In this document: positions 17,422 to 26,814 of the stretch, piece after piece | Layout of the letters: each line of letters starts with the position of its first letter | Numbering within the stretch: the stretch's first letter is position 1 | DNA from: an uncultured Acidobacteriota bacterium | GTDB taxonomy: Bacteria > Acidobacteriota > CAIWXX01 | DNA length: 64,000 nt | Direction: 5' to 3' | Assembly (NCBI GenBank): GCA_903916735.1 | Contig: CAIWXX010000082.1 | Coordinates: 62,001-126,000, forward strand | Program-made: the position numbers and the translations under genes | Notes under the pieces: generated by a model | Database searches by the model: none | What the model was told of the DNA's origin: nothing | What the model saw: the letters and a program-made list of their open reading frames with translations, nothing else

Positions 17422-20400
17422 ATGGTTGATATCGAATTTCACATACCGAATTTTTCTGAACAGGACGCCGTACGGTTAGCAGAGCTGCATTTTGGGCTGA
17501 AGGCAAGCGCGCGAGCGCTGCCGAGTGAACGGGATCGGAATTTTCGTCTTACCACCGAAAAGGGGCGGGAATATGTATTGAAGATCGCGCATGCCGGTGA
17601 AAAGCATGAGATCCTCGACATGCAGAATCGAACGATGGAGCACCTTGCCGATCGGGCTCCTGAGCTGTCGATCCCCCGCGTCTGCGCATCGACAAGAGGG
17701 GAGACGATCGTCGCCGTTGCCGACTCTGAAGGAGTGACGCATCTGATGCGTTTGTTGACCTATATCCCAGGAAAATTGTGGGTGCATGTCACCCCGCACT
17801 CTCCGGAATTGCTCCTCAGCCTGGGCCGCACCTTCGGTGTCATCGATCAAGCCCTGCAGGATTTTTCTCACCCTGCATCCACACGTGAACTGAAGTGGGA
17901 TCTCGCCCGTGCCGGCTGGATCCGTGACTATTTTCAGCACATCAATCAACCGGCTCGCCGCGACATCGTCCACCGTTTCCTGTCTCACTATGAAAGCATC
18001 ATCCTGCCGCAGTTGTCGAATCTCCGATCGAGCGTCATCTACAACGACGCCAACGATTACAATGTCCTCGTCAGCAACGACTATCCTCGCGCGCAGGAAG
18101 TCATCGGCGTCATCGACTTCGGCGACATGGTGCAGACGTACACCGTCTGCGAGCTCGCGATTGCCGCTGCATACGCCATGATGGGTCAGCGTGATCCGAT
18201 CGCGGCCGCAGCTCATGTTGCGGCAGGATACAATCATAACTTCCGGCTCACCGAATCCGAACTGGAAATCCTCTTCCCATTGATCTGCATGCGGTTGTGC
18301 ATGACCGTCACAAATGCAGCATACCAACGCGGCGTCGAGCCGGGGAATGAGTATCTCCTCGTCAGCGAACGCTCGGCCTGGGAGGTTCTAGATAGACTCG
18401 CTCTCATCGATCCACAATACGCACACTACGCATTCCGGCATGCCTGTGGCCTGCCGGCATGCCCGTCATCGCTCCCTCTCCGGCAATGGCTCACAACGCA
18501 TACGGATCAGATCGGCAACATCGTGGAACAGGATTTGAGCGCAGCCACGTCTGTCATCTTCGACCTCAGCGTCGGCAGCACAGAAATCGGAAACAACTCC
18601 GACTTCAATGATATCGCGGCCTTCACGCGGAATTTATTCAATCGCATGAAGCAAGCCGGCGTTTCGGTCGGAATCGGCCGGTACAACGAAGCGCGAGCGA
18701 TTTATGGAGGTGAGCAGTTCCAGACCGAGAAAGACAACGGTCCGGTGAGTCGTTCCGTCCATCTCGGGCTCGACATTTTCATGGAGTCCGGCTCGCCCGT
18801 CCTGGCGCCGCTGGACGGCACTGTCCACAGCTATCGGAATAATGCCGCCGCTTACGATTATGGCCCAACCATAATCCTTCAACATACTTTTCCAGAGATC
18901 GGGAAATCGCCCATATCGTTTTACACGCTGTACGGGCATCTCAGCGCGGATTCTCTCGAAGGCCTGCATGAAGGAATGGCGATCAAGCGAGGTGATCGCA
19001 TTGGCCGAATCGGCAACCCGCCCGGCAATGGCAACTGGCCGCCCCACGTGCACTTTCAAATCATCTCCGATCTGCTCGGCTTGAAAGACGACTTCCCCGG
19101 TGCCGCATTCGCCGTCGAGCGCGATGTGTGGCTCAGCATCTGTCCCGATCCAAATCTCATCGCCCGCATTCCCGAAGAGCGGCTTGCGGTTGGGGTTATG
19201 AGCATCGATCGGATACTGGCGGCCCGACGAGAACACATCGGAAGGAATCTTAGCATTTCCTACGAGAAACCCCTCAAGATCGTGCGCGGCTACATGCAAT
19301 ACCTTTACGACGAAGACGGGCGAGCCTATCTCGATGCCGTCAACAACGTGCCGTGCGTCGGGCATTGCCATCCGCACGTTGTCCGAGCGGGTCAGGCTCA
19401 GATGGCCCTGCTCAACACGAATTCGCGCTATCTTCACGAAAACCTCGTGCGCTACGCCGAGCGACTCTGTGCCAAGCTCCCCCATCCGCTACGCGTCTGC
19501 TTTTTTGTCTGCTCAGGCAGCGAAGCCAACGAACTGGCATTGCGCCTCGCACGCACGCACACCAGGCAGAAAGACACAATCGTGATCGATGTCGCCTATC
19601 ATGGAAACACCGCAGGACTCATCGAGATCAGCCCCTATAAGCATGCAGGGCCAGGAGGCGTCGGCGTTCCACAGCATGTCCACGTCGTACCGATGCCCGA
19701 TCCGTATCGAGGTCCTTATAAAGGATCTGATCCTGGAACCGGCGAAAAATATGCACGCCACGTGGGCGGGGCGATCGAGAAAATTCAGAGAAACGGTCGC
19801 GCCGTCGGAGCTTTCATCGCCGAATCTATTTTAGGATGCGGTGGCCAGATCGTGCTGCCCGATGGCTATTTGAAGGCCTCCTACCAGCATGTCCGTGAGG
19901 CGGGAGGCGTCTGCATCGCCGACGAAGTACAGGTCGGCTTCGGCCGCGTCGGCACGCATTTCTGGGCCTTCGAAACCCAAGGAGTTGTCCCCGACATCGT
20001 GACCATGGGGAAGCCGATCGGCAACGGGCACCCTCTGGCGGCTGTGATCACGACCCCGGAAATCGCCGCATCGTTCGACAACGGCATGGAATACTTCAAT
20101 ACATTCGGCGGCAACCCCGTCTCATGTGCCATCGGGATGGCCGTGCTGGATGTCATTGAACGTGAGCATCTGCAGGCTAATGCCCTTGCCGTCGGCAATT
20201 ATTTGATGTCAGGCTTGAGACGGCTTATGGAGAAGCACCCCATTATCGGGGATGTGCGTGGTCTGGGACTTTTTATTGGCGCTGAGCTCGTACTCAACCG
20301 ACACACTATGGAGCCTGCCGCAGAACAGGCTTCTTACATCGTCAATCGTTTGAAGGAACATGGTATTCTGATGAGCTTCGAAGGGCCTCATCACAATGTG

Positions 20401-20505
20401 CTCAAGATCAAGCCACCTCTGGTATTTTCTCGGGCAAACGCCGATTTGCTCTTGAGAATGCTTGATAAGATCCTTCATGAGGATTTCGTCAGGTTGGAGG
20501 GATAA
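17422..20505 (+). CDS. Triple fusion: aminoglycoside-phosphotransferase-like kinase, M23 metallopeptidase-like domain, class III aminotransferase-like phospho-lyase
   Basis: A 1027-residue protein. Residues about 1-345 form an APH-fold kinase with YVLKIAHAG, the catalytic [14 protein letters not shown] and metal-binding GVIDFGD. Residues about 380-590 form an M23/LytM domain whose zinc ligands are present: His447 and Asp451 (HLGLD), His542 and His544 (HVH). Residues about 600-1027 form a class III PLP enzyme with [23 protein letters not shown] and PLP lysine Lys864 in [12 protein letters not shown]. Animal relatives of the two outer domains are hydroxylysine kinase and the ammonia-releasing phospho-lyases for phosphohydroxylysine or phosphoethanolamine. 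Phosphorylation followed by elimination is thus a likely activity, but the substrate is inferred. The role of the peptidase domain is unknown. GAGGAAGGG supports the ATG start. Confidence 0.88.
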   Translation: MVDIEFHIPNFSEQDAVRLAELHFGLKASARALPSERDRNFRLTTEKGREYVLKIAHAGEKHEILDMQNRTMEHLADRAPELSIPRVCASTRGETIVAVADSEGVTHLMRLLTYIPGKLWVHVTPHSPELLLSLGRTFGVIDQALQDFSHPASTRELKWDLARAGWIRDYFQHINQPARRDIVHRFLSHYESIILPQLSNLRSSVIYNDANDYNVLVSNDYPRAQEVIGVIDFGDMVQTYTVCELAIAAAYAMMGQRDPIAAAAHVAAGYNHNFRLTESELEILFPLICMRLCMTVTNAAYQRGVEPGNEYLLVSERSAWEVLDRLALIDPQYAHYAFRHACGLPACPSSLPLRQWLTTHTDQIGNIVEQDLSAATSVIFDLSVGSTEIGNNSDFNDIAAFTRNLFNRMKQAGVSVGIGRYNEARAIYGGEQFQTEKDNGPVSRSVHLGLDIFMESGSPVLAPLDGTVHSYRNNAAAYDYGPTIILQHTFPEIGKSPISFYTLYGHLSADSLEGLHEGMAIKRGDRIGRIGNPPGNGNWPPHVHFQIISDLLGLKDDFPGAAFAVERDVWLSICPDPNLIARIPEERLAVGVMSIDRILAARREHIGRNLSISYEKPLKIVRGYMQYLYDEDGRAYLDAVNNVPCVGHCHPHVVRAGQAQMALLNTNSRYLHENLVRYAERLCAKLPHPLRVCFFVCSGSEANELALRLARTHTRQKDTIVIDVAYHGNTAGLIEISPYKHAGPGGVGVPQHVHVVPMPDPYRGPYKGSDPGTGEKYARHVGGAIEKIQRNGRAVGAFIAESILGCGGQIVLPDGYLKASYQHVREAGGVCIADEVQVGFGRVGTHFWAFETQGVVPDIVTMGKPIGNGHPLAAVITTPEIAASFDNGMEYFNTFGGNPVSCAIGMAVLDVIEREHLQANALAVGNYLMSGLRRLMEKHPIIGDVRGLGLFIGAELVLNRHTMEPAAEQASYIVNRLKEHGILMSFEGPHHNVLKIKPPLVFSRANADLLLRMLDKILHEDFVRLEG

Positions 20506-20631
20506 GGTGGGTCTGTGTCAGCAAGATGGAATTGATCTCTCGCAAGTACTAAAATGGATCCTCCAGGATGGCATCTCGATCAGAGGGGATGTTTTCTCGG
20601 AGCACTTTTCCACGGGAGCGCTGTCGTTGAA

Positions 20632-22083
20632 ATGATCACGAAAATAATCTCGCATTTTTCGAAAAATTTCACTATTTTCCTCGCCATTTGTTTTCCAGCA
20701 GTGATATTCCTCTACGGGCAATCTCCTCGTTGTACAGAATCAACGACTCTAACGGTCAATGTGCGCCCTATCGCCAATGCCGGACTGGATCGCTTCGCCA
20801 TGCGCAACCCCGTAGTCCTTGATGGATCGAGCTCCTATGACCCCGACCATTCCGGTTCACTAACCTATGACTGGCGGCAGTTATCAGGCCCTCTCGTCAC
20901 AATCTCCAATTCCACGACTTCGCAACCAACCATCAGCGGATTCTCTCAGACGCTGCCGATGACATATCCAGCTGTTGTCATCCAATTACTGGTAGGCGAT
21001 GGAAAGCTGAAAAGCAAGCCTGACCGGGTTGTGATCACGCTACTTCCGGACAGATCCTACAGCACTCTGGATCTTGAAAATCCGCCGTTCGATCCAAACC
21101 GCCCAACCATCGTCTTCTTTGGCGGTGGAGATGGAACCGATGGAGGCATGTCGACGTCAAGCCTTGAAGGTGAATGGGCCCGTCGTGCCAACATCATTAA
21201 TTTCCCCGAGTACTCGGCGGGTATCGGCTTTTCACCCGGCGAGCCACTCTACCTGAATTGCGCGGAACTGCTCCTTGCCTTCCTCTCCTCCGTGGCGCCC
21301 GCCTACGATCAACCGATTCAACTTATCGGCTTCAGCACCGGAGCCCGGCCGGCGACCGCTGTCGGCGATTACATCAATACGTGGGATATTTTCTGCCTTC
21401 ATGACGCGAGGTACAATACAAACCGCATAACACTTCTGGATGGCTTTCTCCCCGATCTTGAAAACCTTGACAGCTATCAGAGAGATTCCATTATTGATGA
21501 ACCATGCGAGATCGACAGCTATGGCGTCATCTTCCAGCATTTTTATCCGGGCGCAATCAACGTCTCTTTTCAAAAAGCATTCCATAATACGCCACATATC
21601 TGGTTTGCCAATTCGATCAGCCCTTCGGCATGGGCCAATGAGGACATGTTCGCTCATGGGCTCACGGGAGGCGCATACATTTCAGTGGTCGGTCCGGGCA
21701 AAAATCTTCGAATGAAAAAAGATGCCTCTCAGTATCATTTCAAATGGGTCGGGACGATGCCCGACACTTTCTCTTACTTTGACAAAGTCGCCGCGCCCGG
21801 CCTACTCCCACAGGCCGTGTCTCTGATCGGTCCGCGCAACGGATCGAAAATCAATCCGAAGGGCGCCGTCTTCAGCTGCCGGCCCTGCGAAAATGTCATT
21901 GGTTATAGGTTGCTCTTCGGACCCGACCAGGATCACTTAAAAGACGTCGTTTCAGACACCACGAAACCGCCGAAAAAACGTGTCTCGGTCATTCCATACA
22001 CTCAAACCTATTGGGCAATCGAAGCCCGAGACCGCTTTGGCACTACCATGACATCCGATCCGAGATTGATCTGCGCGAAGTGA
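20632..22083 (+). CDS. Secreted protein with PKD domain and alpha/beta-hydrolase-like domain
   Basis: The ATG at 20632 is preferred, since it gives MITKIISHFSKNFTIFLAIC, a signal peptide; the upstream ATG at 20554 would put 26 hydrophilic residues before it. About 483 residues. A PKD/REJ-like Ig-fold domain (VRPIANAGLDRF, LDGSSSYDPD, YDWRQLSGP) is followed by a region with PTIVFFGGGDGTDGG and the nucleophile-elbow-like IQLIGFSTGARPAT (G-x-S-x-G), suggesting an alpha/beta hydrolase fold. A C-terminal fibronectin-III-like domain follows (IGYRLLFGPDQDHL, TYWAIEARDRFG). Substrate unknown. No clear operon link; 126 bases separate it from the fusion gene. Confidence 0.75.
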   Translation: MITKIISHFSKNFTIFLAICFPAVIFLYGQSPRCTESTTLTVNVRPIANAGLDRFAMRNPVVLDGSSSYDPDHSGSLTYDWRQLSGPLVTISNSTTSQPTISGFSQTLPMTYPAVVIQLLVGDGKLKSKPDRVVITLLPDRSYSTLDLENPPFDPNRPTIVFFGGGDGTDGGMSTSSLEGEWARRANIINFPEYSAGIGFSPGEPLYLNCAELLLAFLSSVAPAYDQPIQLIGFSTGARPATAVGDYINTWDIFCLHDARYNTNRITLLDGFLPDLENLDSYQRDSIIDEPCEIDSYGVIFQHFYPGAINVSFQKAFHNTPHIWFANSISPSAWANEDMFAHGLTGGAYISVVGPGKNLRMKKDASQYHFKWVGTMPDTFSYFDKVAAPGLLPQAVSLIGPRNGSKINPKGAVFSCRPCENVIGYRLLFGPDQDHLKDVVSDTTKPPKKRVSVIPYTQTYWAIEARDRFGTTMTSDPRLICAK

Positions 22084-22156
22084 GGATGGAATCCGTCTGT
22101 GGAATATGAAGGCCGGAAATGCAAAATCGCAAGGCGTGAGGCGAATCGGTATTATT

Positions 22157-22840
22157 TCAACTTCGCGAGTGCAGCCTCTTCTGGACGGCATCGCTGGTCA
22201 GTTCGCGTAAAGCGTCGGCGGCGATCCAGCGTGCGGGGTGAGAATCCATCCGAGCGATTTCGCGCGCGACTTTGATAGCGGCCTTATTGAGGGCTGGATT
22301 GCGCTTCCCGATCTGCCGCAAGGCCCAATTGACGGCTTTCTTCACATAGTTTCGCGGGTCAGGCGCCTGGCGCTTGATGAGAGGCAGGAATCGAATAAAG
22401 TGTGCATCGTTTGCCTTCTTATCATGAACGCTCAATTGGGCCATCAACACGAATCCTGCTCTCTTCACAAACTCCTCGGCCCTCCCGCTCCATTCAAGCG
22501 CTTTTCGCCATGCGAATTCGGTTTTGTCCAGAAGGTTCATGCAGCACTGATCGCAAACATCCCATGAATCGAAATCATGAACCCACCTTTCCATCTGCTG
22601 CTCAGTGACTCGCGCCGGGTCGTCGATGAGGGCGGCGAGAATTCTCGCCTCGTGAATTCGCGTGGCCCAGAGATGACGCGCGAGCGAATGGTCTTTGCCG
22701 ATAGTCCGGGCGAGGGATCGCAGCGCCGGAATTGAAATTCCATACGCACGGGAGGTTTCGATTCCGTAGCGGGCCATTCCCTCGCGTGCTGCCGGGTTCG
22801 ATAGCTCTTTGAATTGACGGAGTATCTGTTTCAATGTCAT
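22157..22840 (-). CDS. AlkD-family DNA alkylation repair protein
   Basis: HEAT-like repeat DNA glycosylase family, about 227 residues. The ATG at 22840 (MTLKQILRQFKELSNP) is chosen over one at 22948, because the extra 36 residues are unlike the family and GAGG lies just upstream of the inner ATG. Family segments: YGISIPALRSLARTIGKDHSLA, HEARILAALIDDP, WVHDFDSWDVCDQCCMNLL, AGFVLMAQLSVHDK and NYVKKAVNWALRQIGKRN. In AlkD the conserved Trp/Asp of DFDSWDVCD approaches the lesion; it is present here. Isolated gene. Confidence 0.88.
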   Translation of the reverse strand: MTLKQILRQFKELSNPAAREGMARYGIETSRAYGISIPALRSLARTIGKDHSLARHLWATRIHEARILAALIDDPARVTEQQMERWVHDFDSWDVCDQCCMNLLDKTEFAWRKALEWSGRAEEFVKRAGFVLMAQLSVHDKKANDAHFIRFLPLIKRQAPDPRNYVKKAVNWALRQIGKRNPALNKAAIKVAREIARMDSHPARWIAADALRELTSDAVQKRLHSRS

Positions 22841-23042
22841 GTTAGCCTCACAGATGCTGTTCTCAGAGTTTGGCACAATCAGGTAACAAAGGACAAGAAA
22901 AAAAGCGATGGAACTTCCCGATCGTCCGCACGATGCCTCCATCGGCAAACTGAAAATTACCGATGAATTTTGCCTGATGCCGTCATTACTCAGTTAAGCT
23001 GGATCCCGAGCAATGCTCCATCCGCTTAGGTTGTCCCCTTTT

Positions 23043-23546
23043 TCAGGGCTCTTCATCCAGATCCAGCACATTGGGTTCGATCACACGCAGCGCCTTCCAA
23101 TGGCCTTTCCGGAAACGCCGCATCATGAACAGGCCCAGAAAAATAATATAAGCGCTGGCCGGTGACCAGGCAATATAAACGCCTCCACCCAACTGCACAC
23201 AGGCAATGTAGACCGGCACCAGCAAGGTGGCCCAGGAGAGGACTGTGCTCAGCGCCAACGGATACATCGTATCGCCCGCGCCGCGAAGTCCCGATGAGAA
23301 AATAATATTCATCGTATCGAAAATGGAATAGAGAGCGACGAAGCGGAGGAGCACGATGGCAATGTCCTGAATATGGACAAAGGCTATAGGATCGGCCCCA
23401 GCCTCGGGGGAATACCATGTGAGGAAGAGTCGGTCAACAAATGTCTGGATGGTGAAGAATATATAGCCGAGGATGAGCGGATAGGAGATCAGCAGGACTT
23501 CGCGGCTTCCGCCGGGACCGGACCATGATGGATTCAGTCGATTCAT
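23043..23546 (-). pseudogene. MATE-family transporter with large in-frame internal deletion
   Basis: Only 167 codons, against roughly 450 for the family. The first 48 residues (SREVLLISYPLILGYIFF, FVDRLFLTWYSPEA) are the N-terminus of a MATE exporter. From about residue 50 the sequence (LLRFVALYSIFDTMNIIFSSGLRGAGDTMYP, then VPVYIA and the charged RRFRKGHW tail) is the C-terminal last three helices. The joint is near 23400 and keeps the frame. A protein with four or five helices cannot form the two-lobed transporter, so this is a non-functional remnant or an assembly collapse. It lies next to two tRNA genes. Confidence 0.8.
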
Positions 23547-23629
23547 ACCAATCTCTTTGATTCACGACGATTCGCGATTCCAATCATCCAGCAAAAGGCC
23601 GGCGTTCCCGCCCTGCTGTGTTGATTTCT

Positions 23630-23705
23630 TGGCGTCCCCAGGGGGATTCGAACCCCCGTTGCCGCCGTGAAAGGGCGGTGTCCTGGGCCTCTAGACGATG
23701 GGGAC
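23630..23705 (-). tRNA. tRNA-Glu (TTC)
   Basis: Reading the minus strand, acceptor GTCCCCA pairs with TGGGGAC, and discriminator G and an encoded CCA follow. The anticodon stem CGCCC/GGGCGG-type arm carries loop CTTTCAC, giving anticodon TTC. The D-arm TCTAGAGGCCCAGGA and T-loop TTCGAAT are canonical. Confidence 0.97.
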
Positions 23706-23728
23706 GCGGTCGGACGGACCGTCGTCTT

Positions 23729-23801
23729 TGAGCCGTGCTGGGTTCGAACCAGCGACCCCCTGCTTAAAAGGCAGGTGCTCTGCCTACTGAGCTAACGGCC
23801 C
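23729..23801 (-). tRNA. tRNA-Lys (TTT)
   Basis: On the minus strand, acceptor GGGCCGT pairs with ACGGCTC (one G-T pair) and discriminator A. The anticodon arm CCTGC-CTTTTAA-GCAGG gives TTT. The T arm is GCTGG-TTCGAAC-CCAGC. CCA is not encoded, unlike in the neighbouring tRNA-Glu, which lies 23 bases downstream on the same strand. Confidence 0.97.
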
Positions 23802-24021
23802 ACTGCGAGCGACATATTGTAGGGATGGAAGGGGCGGGTGTCAATAGAAAATGAATTCGCCTCCTGCGATTCAGACACACCGGGACCTTGCGCCATGCCT
23901 GAGCGCATCGAACCGTTGCCGAAGTCAGGAATGGTGAGAAGGCAGAATTTCTGCTTGTGGTAGACGGCGACGACGGGAATGGTTGGGCTCAATCGACCGA
24001 GAATCTGCAGGCGGGTTTGGT

Positions 24022-24563
24022 TCATATGTGGAGCGGATCGTGGAAGCGCTCCAGGCGGAGGCCGTCGTCACGATGATCCAATCTTTGATTTCGCCGTTAG
24101 AATCGATTTCGCGGTTGATTGCACCCGAGAACGGAACAGGGCAACTCGTGCTGATTTTCCAGGCAGGAGCCGCGCCAGCCTGCCCGAAGCGTGGTCACGA
24201 CTGCTTCCCGATCATTCTCGAATGTCACAAGATCCATCACATCCTCTTCTTCTCAGAGCTTCTTCTTCTGGGGGCTGGAGGTGGAACTCGCAGAGCGGCC
24301 TCCAAACAGTTAATCGCCTCCAGGATCTGATGATGGAGTTGAACCAGGCTCGCCCGCGTCTCACGAAATCGACGGTACTGTTCCGCAAGTGGCCTCAGAC
24401 GGTGCTCATCGGATGGGAAGATCGATCGAAGGCGCGTCCGAAGTTGATAAAGAGTCCACTTGATCGGCTCGCGTGGGTGCAAAAGGGTAAGCGCGAGACG
24501 CCGATACTCTTCGATAATGGCTCGCAAGAGCTGACGTTGCCGGCTGGCCTGGTGCAGGTACAT
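24022..24563 (-). pseudogene. Probable frameshifted gene of unknown function
   Basis: The first part, 24563 down to 24237, is open and encodes a helical, Arg/Leu-rich stretch (MYLHQASRQRQLLRAIIEEY, LAEQYRRFRETRASLVQLH). It stops right after a Pro/Arg-rich segment. One base away, another frame continues with protein-like sequence (VMDLVTFENDREAVVTTLRA, GWRGSCLENQHELPCSV), then another shift gives INREIDSNGEIKDWIIVTT, and a return shift gives DGLRLERFHDPLHI and a stop. The succession of plausible segments in alternating frames suggests one gene broken by several indels. I do not recognise the family. The longer plus-strand ORF over the same bases looks like its shadow. Confidence 0.35.
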
Positions 24564-24822
24564 GATGATGTCTCAGTTCTGTCTATATGCAATAATAAAA
24601 TATAGCATAAAGAAACTCAAAATGCGTGCCCAAAAATACACTTCCGCGCAAAAAAACGACCGAACGGTCTCCGTACCAACTTCGCCACCGTCGAACACTG
24701 CGCAAGCCGTATGTGTGGTAAACCGCTCAGGATGCGCTCAATACATACATCACGCCCCCGTCGGGTGGACCTTCACCGAACTGCCCAGACTAGTCCCTCC
24801 CCACTGTCTGAATTGCAGAGTC

Positions 24823-24928
24823 GTCATCCAGAGCCATCGCAACGCGAAGGCGAAGTATCTCCTGCTCATGCTTCAACACTCATTGAATCAGGAAATTCTT
24901 CGGCCGCGAGGTTCGGCCTCAGAATGAC
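24823..24928. repeat. Degenerate inverted-repeat element
   Basis: Arms of about 40 bases, 24823-24864 and 24889-24928, are imperfect reverse complements (GTCATCC...ATCTCCTG against CAGGAAATTC...GAATGAC) around a 24-base loop. The wording, with TTCTTCGGCC and CTCAGAATGACAGG, resembles hairpin repeats that are dispersed between genes in many bacterial genomes. The rest of 24564-24962 shows nothing else supportable. Confidence 0.6.
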
Positions 24929-24962
24929 AGGAGGCGCTGTCATGAGAACTATTTATCAGACA

Positions 24963-26504
24963 TTATCGAAATAAGATTTTCACTTCCGGCTTTAATACCT
25001 TGCCCATGGCATTGCGGGGGAGCGAATCGAGAATGAGCATTCGAGTCGGAACTTTGTATGGCGCAAGATGCCGGCAGGCCCATTCACGAACATCTTTATT
25101 CGACAGAGTTTTTCTGACAATGATCGCCGCGCAAAGGCGTTCGCCCCATTCGGGATCTTCTATTCCGACGACAGCGCAGTCCGCAATATCCGGATGCTCG
25201 CGAAGCGCCGCTTCTATTTCGAGGGCCGAGACTTTGTAACCGCCGGTTTTAATAATATCGATCGAACGGCGGCCGAGTATGCGATAGGACTCATTTTCGA
25301 CCATCGCGATATCGCCTGTGCGGAACCACCCATCACGGAAGGCATTCCGTGTCGCCTCGTCATTGTTCCAGTACTCCTGAAAAACCGATGGCCCACGCAC
25401 TTCGATCTCACCCGGTGATCCTTCTTCGACACATTTTCCATTTTCATCGACAAGTCGCACGTCGACTCCAGGCAGAGGCGTCCCGACGTATCCGGGGCGC
25501 CGCTCCCCATGCAGTGGGTTCGAAAGCGCCATCCCAATTTCGGTCATCCCATAGCGTTCAAGGAGCGTGTGGCCCGAGATTGATTTCCATTTTTCGAGAA
25601 TCGGAACGGGGAGTGCCGCCGATCCGGATACCATCAGTCGCAGCCTGGAACATCCATCAGACAACAAAGCCTGCCGCTCGGGATTCTCCTTCTCCCACGC
25701 CGCTATCAATTTTGTATAAATCGTCGGTACCGCCATAAACACCGTCACCTCACCCGAGCTTAAACGTTCCCACACCCGGTCGGCATCGAAGCTCGAATGG
25801 ATCTCGCACAGAGCCCCAGCCCACATAGCACAGCTCAGCACATTGATGATGCCATGGATGTGATGGAGTGGGAGAACGAGAAGAGTCCGATCATTGGCTG
25901 TCCATTCCCAGGCATCGATGAGCGTTTTGATTTGTGCGTGAATGCCGGTATGAGTCGCGACCACACCCTTGGGTCTATTCGTCGTTCCGCTGGTATAGAG
26001 AATCATCGCGCGCCGGTGGAAATTGATTTCAGGCAGGCGTCGAATATCACTCGATACGGCCGCCGTCGTATCCACAAGACGCAGGCCTCCAGCGTGAGCT
26101 ATTCTCGGAATCGCCGGTTCAAACTGCGGATGCACAACGAATGTCGTCGCTTGTGAATTCGACAGGACATATTCAATTTCCGGCGCCGGATGCAACGGCG
26201 ACACCGGCACGGCGACGCCGCCGGCTCGCCAGATACCCCATTGGATCGCGGCATAGGCAAATCCGGGAGGCACCATGAAGGCAACCCTCGCCTCGCCCAG
26301 ATCATCAGCCTTCCCTAACAGGCATGATGCCACTCGATGAGATGCATCCAGAAGCTCCTGATATGAATATGTCCCATTCGACTCGGCGATGGCGACACGA
26401 TCACTCTGCTGGGAGGCTCGCTGAATCAACAGGGGAACTCTCCACGGCGGCGGCGGAGCGAACCAGTTCACAATACGCTTGAACACAGCCGGCTTATCTT
26501 TCAA
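24963..26504 (-). CDS. AMP-forming acyl-CoA synthetase, malonyl-CoA synthetase (MatB/ACSF3)-like
   Basis: Adenylate-forming ligase of 513 residues, normal length. Motifs in order: MILYTSGTTNRPKGVV (P-loop-like A3), LPLHHIHGIINVL, ERYGMTEIGMALSNP (A5), DGWFRTGDIA (A7), RRSIDIIKTGGYKVSALEIE (A8) and the catalytic lysine near the C-terminus in PRNAMGKVLKPE. The HHIHG and GMTEIGMALSNPL wording is close to the malonyl/methylmalonyl-CoA synthetase group, so a short dicarboxylic acid is a likely substrate; this is inference. The first bases downstream hold no partner gene. Confidence 0.88.
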   Translation of the reverse strand: MKDKPAVFKRIVNWFAPPPPWRVPLLIQRASQQSDRVAIAESNGTYSYQELLDASHRVASCLLGKADDLGEARVAFMVPPGFAYAAIQWGIWRAGGVAVPVSPLHPAPEIEYVLSNSQATTFVVHPQFEPAIPRIAHAGGLRLVDTTAAVSSDIRRLPEINFHRRAMILYTSGTTNRPKGVVATHTGIHAQIKTLIDAWEWTANDRTLLVLPLHHIHGIINVLSCAMWAGALCEIHSSFDADRVWERLSSGEVTVFMAVPTIYTKLIAAWEKENPERQALLSDGCSRLRLMVSGSAALPVPILEKWKSISGHTLLERYGMTEIGMALSNPLHGERRPGYVGTPLPGVDVRLVDENGKCVEEGSPGEIEVRGPSVFQEYWNNDEATRNAFRDGWFRTGDIAMVENESYRILGRRSIDIIKTGGYKVSALEIEAALREHPDIADCAVVGIEDPEWGERLCAAIIVRKTLSNKDVREWACRHLAPYKVPTRMLILDSLPRNAMGKVLKPEVKILFR

Positions 26505-26666
26505 TGATGTTCCTATTTAAGCACATTCCATGGGTGAATCGAGAAAAATACTTCGAGAACATCTTGACATCGCAACACCGGACAGACAATATCGCTCTCA
26601 CTGCTAATATCCGTCGGCAAAAAATGCCTGGCACGATCGATCGGCATTGAGGTCCAAATTGCAAAA
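26505..26666. other. Divergent promoter region, acyl-CoA synthetase / SLOG-like gene
   Basis: Short spacer that begins the 310-base gap between divergent genes. Apart from the possible small ORF that follows, nothing distinctive is visible. Confidence 0.3.
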
Positions 26667-26813
26667 ATGACCGCCAACTTGCAGGCCCCGGATCGCGTTG
26701 TGCTTCATCCCATCAATATTTCCGCCTATTCGCATGGTCGTTGGATCGCACGGAACCTGCCGGATCGGGAACGGCTGCCGACAGGATTCTCGACAGTGAT
26801 TCCGGCAAATTAA
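26667..26813 (+). CDS. Possible small ORF, 48 residues
   Basis: ATG at 26667 opens a 48-codon frame (MTANLQAPDRVVLHPINISA, then YSHGRWIARNLPDRERLPTG) that stops one base before the ATG at 26815. The following gene has no ribosome-binding site of its own, so translational coupling from this ORF would make sense. Against it, the only Shine-Dalgarno candidate, GAGGT near 26650, is about 13 bases from the ATG. No family recognised. Confidence 0.3.
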   Translation: MTANLQAPDRVVLHPINISAYSHGRWIARNLPDRERLPTGFSTVIPAN

Positions 26814-26814
26814 T

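Noticed and set aside
23979-24605. 208-codon plus-strand ORF
   Set aside because: Arg/Pro/Ser-rich composition and no ribosome-binding site; the opposite strand has more protein-like segments.
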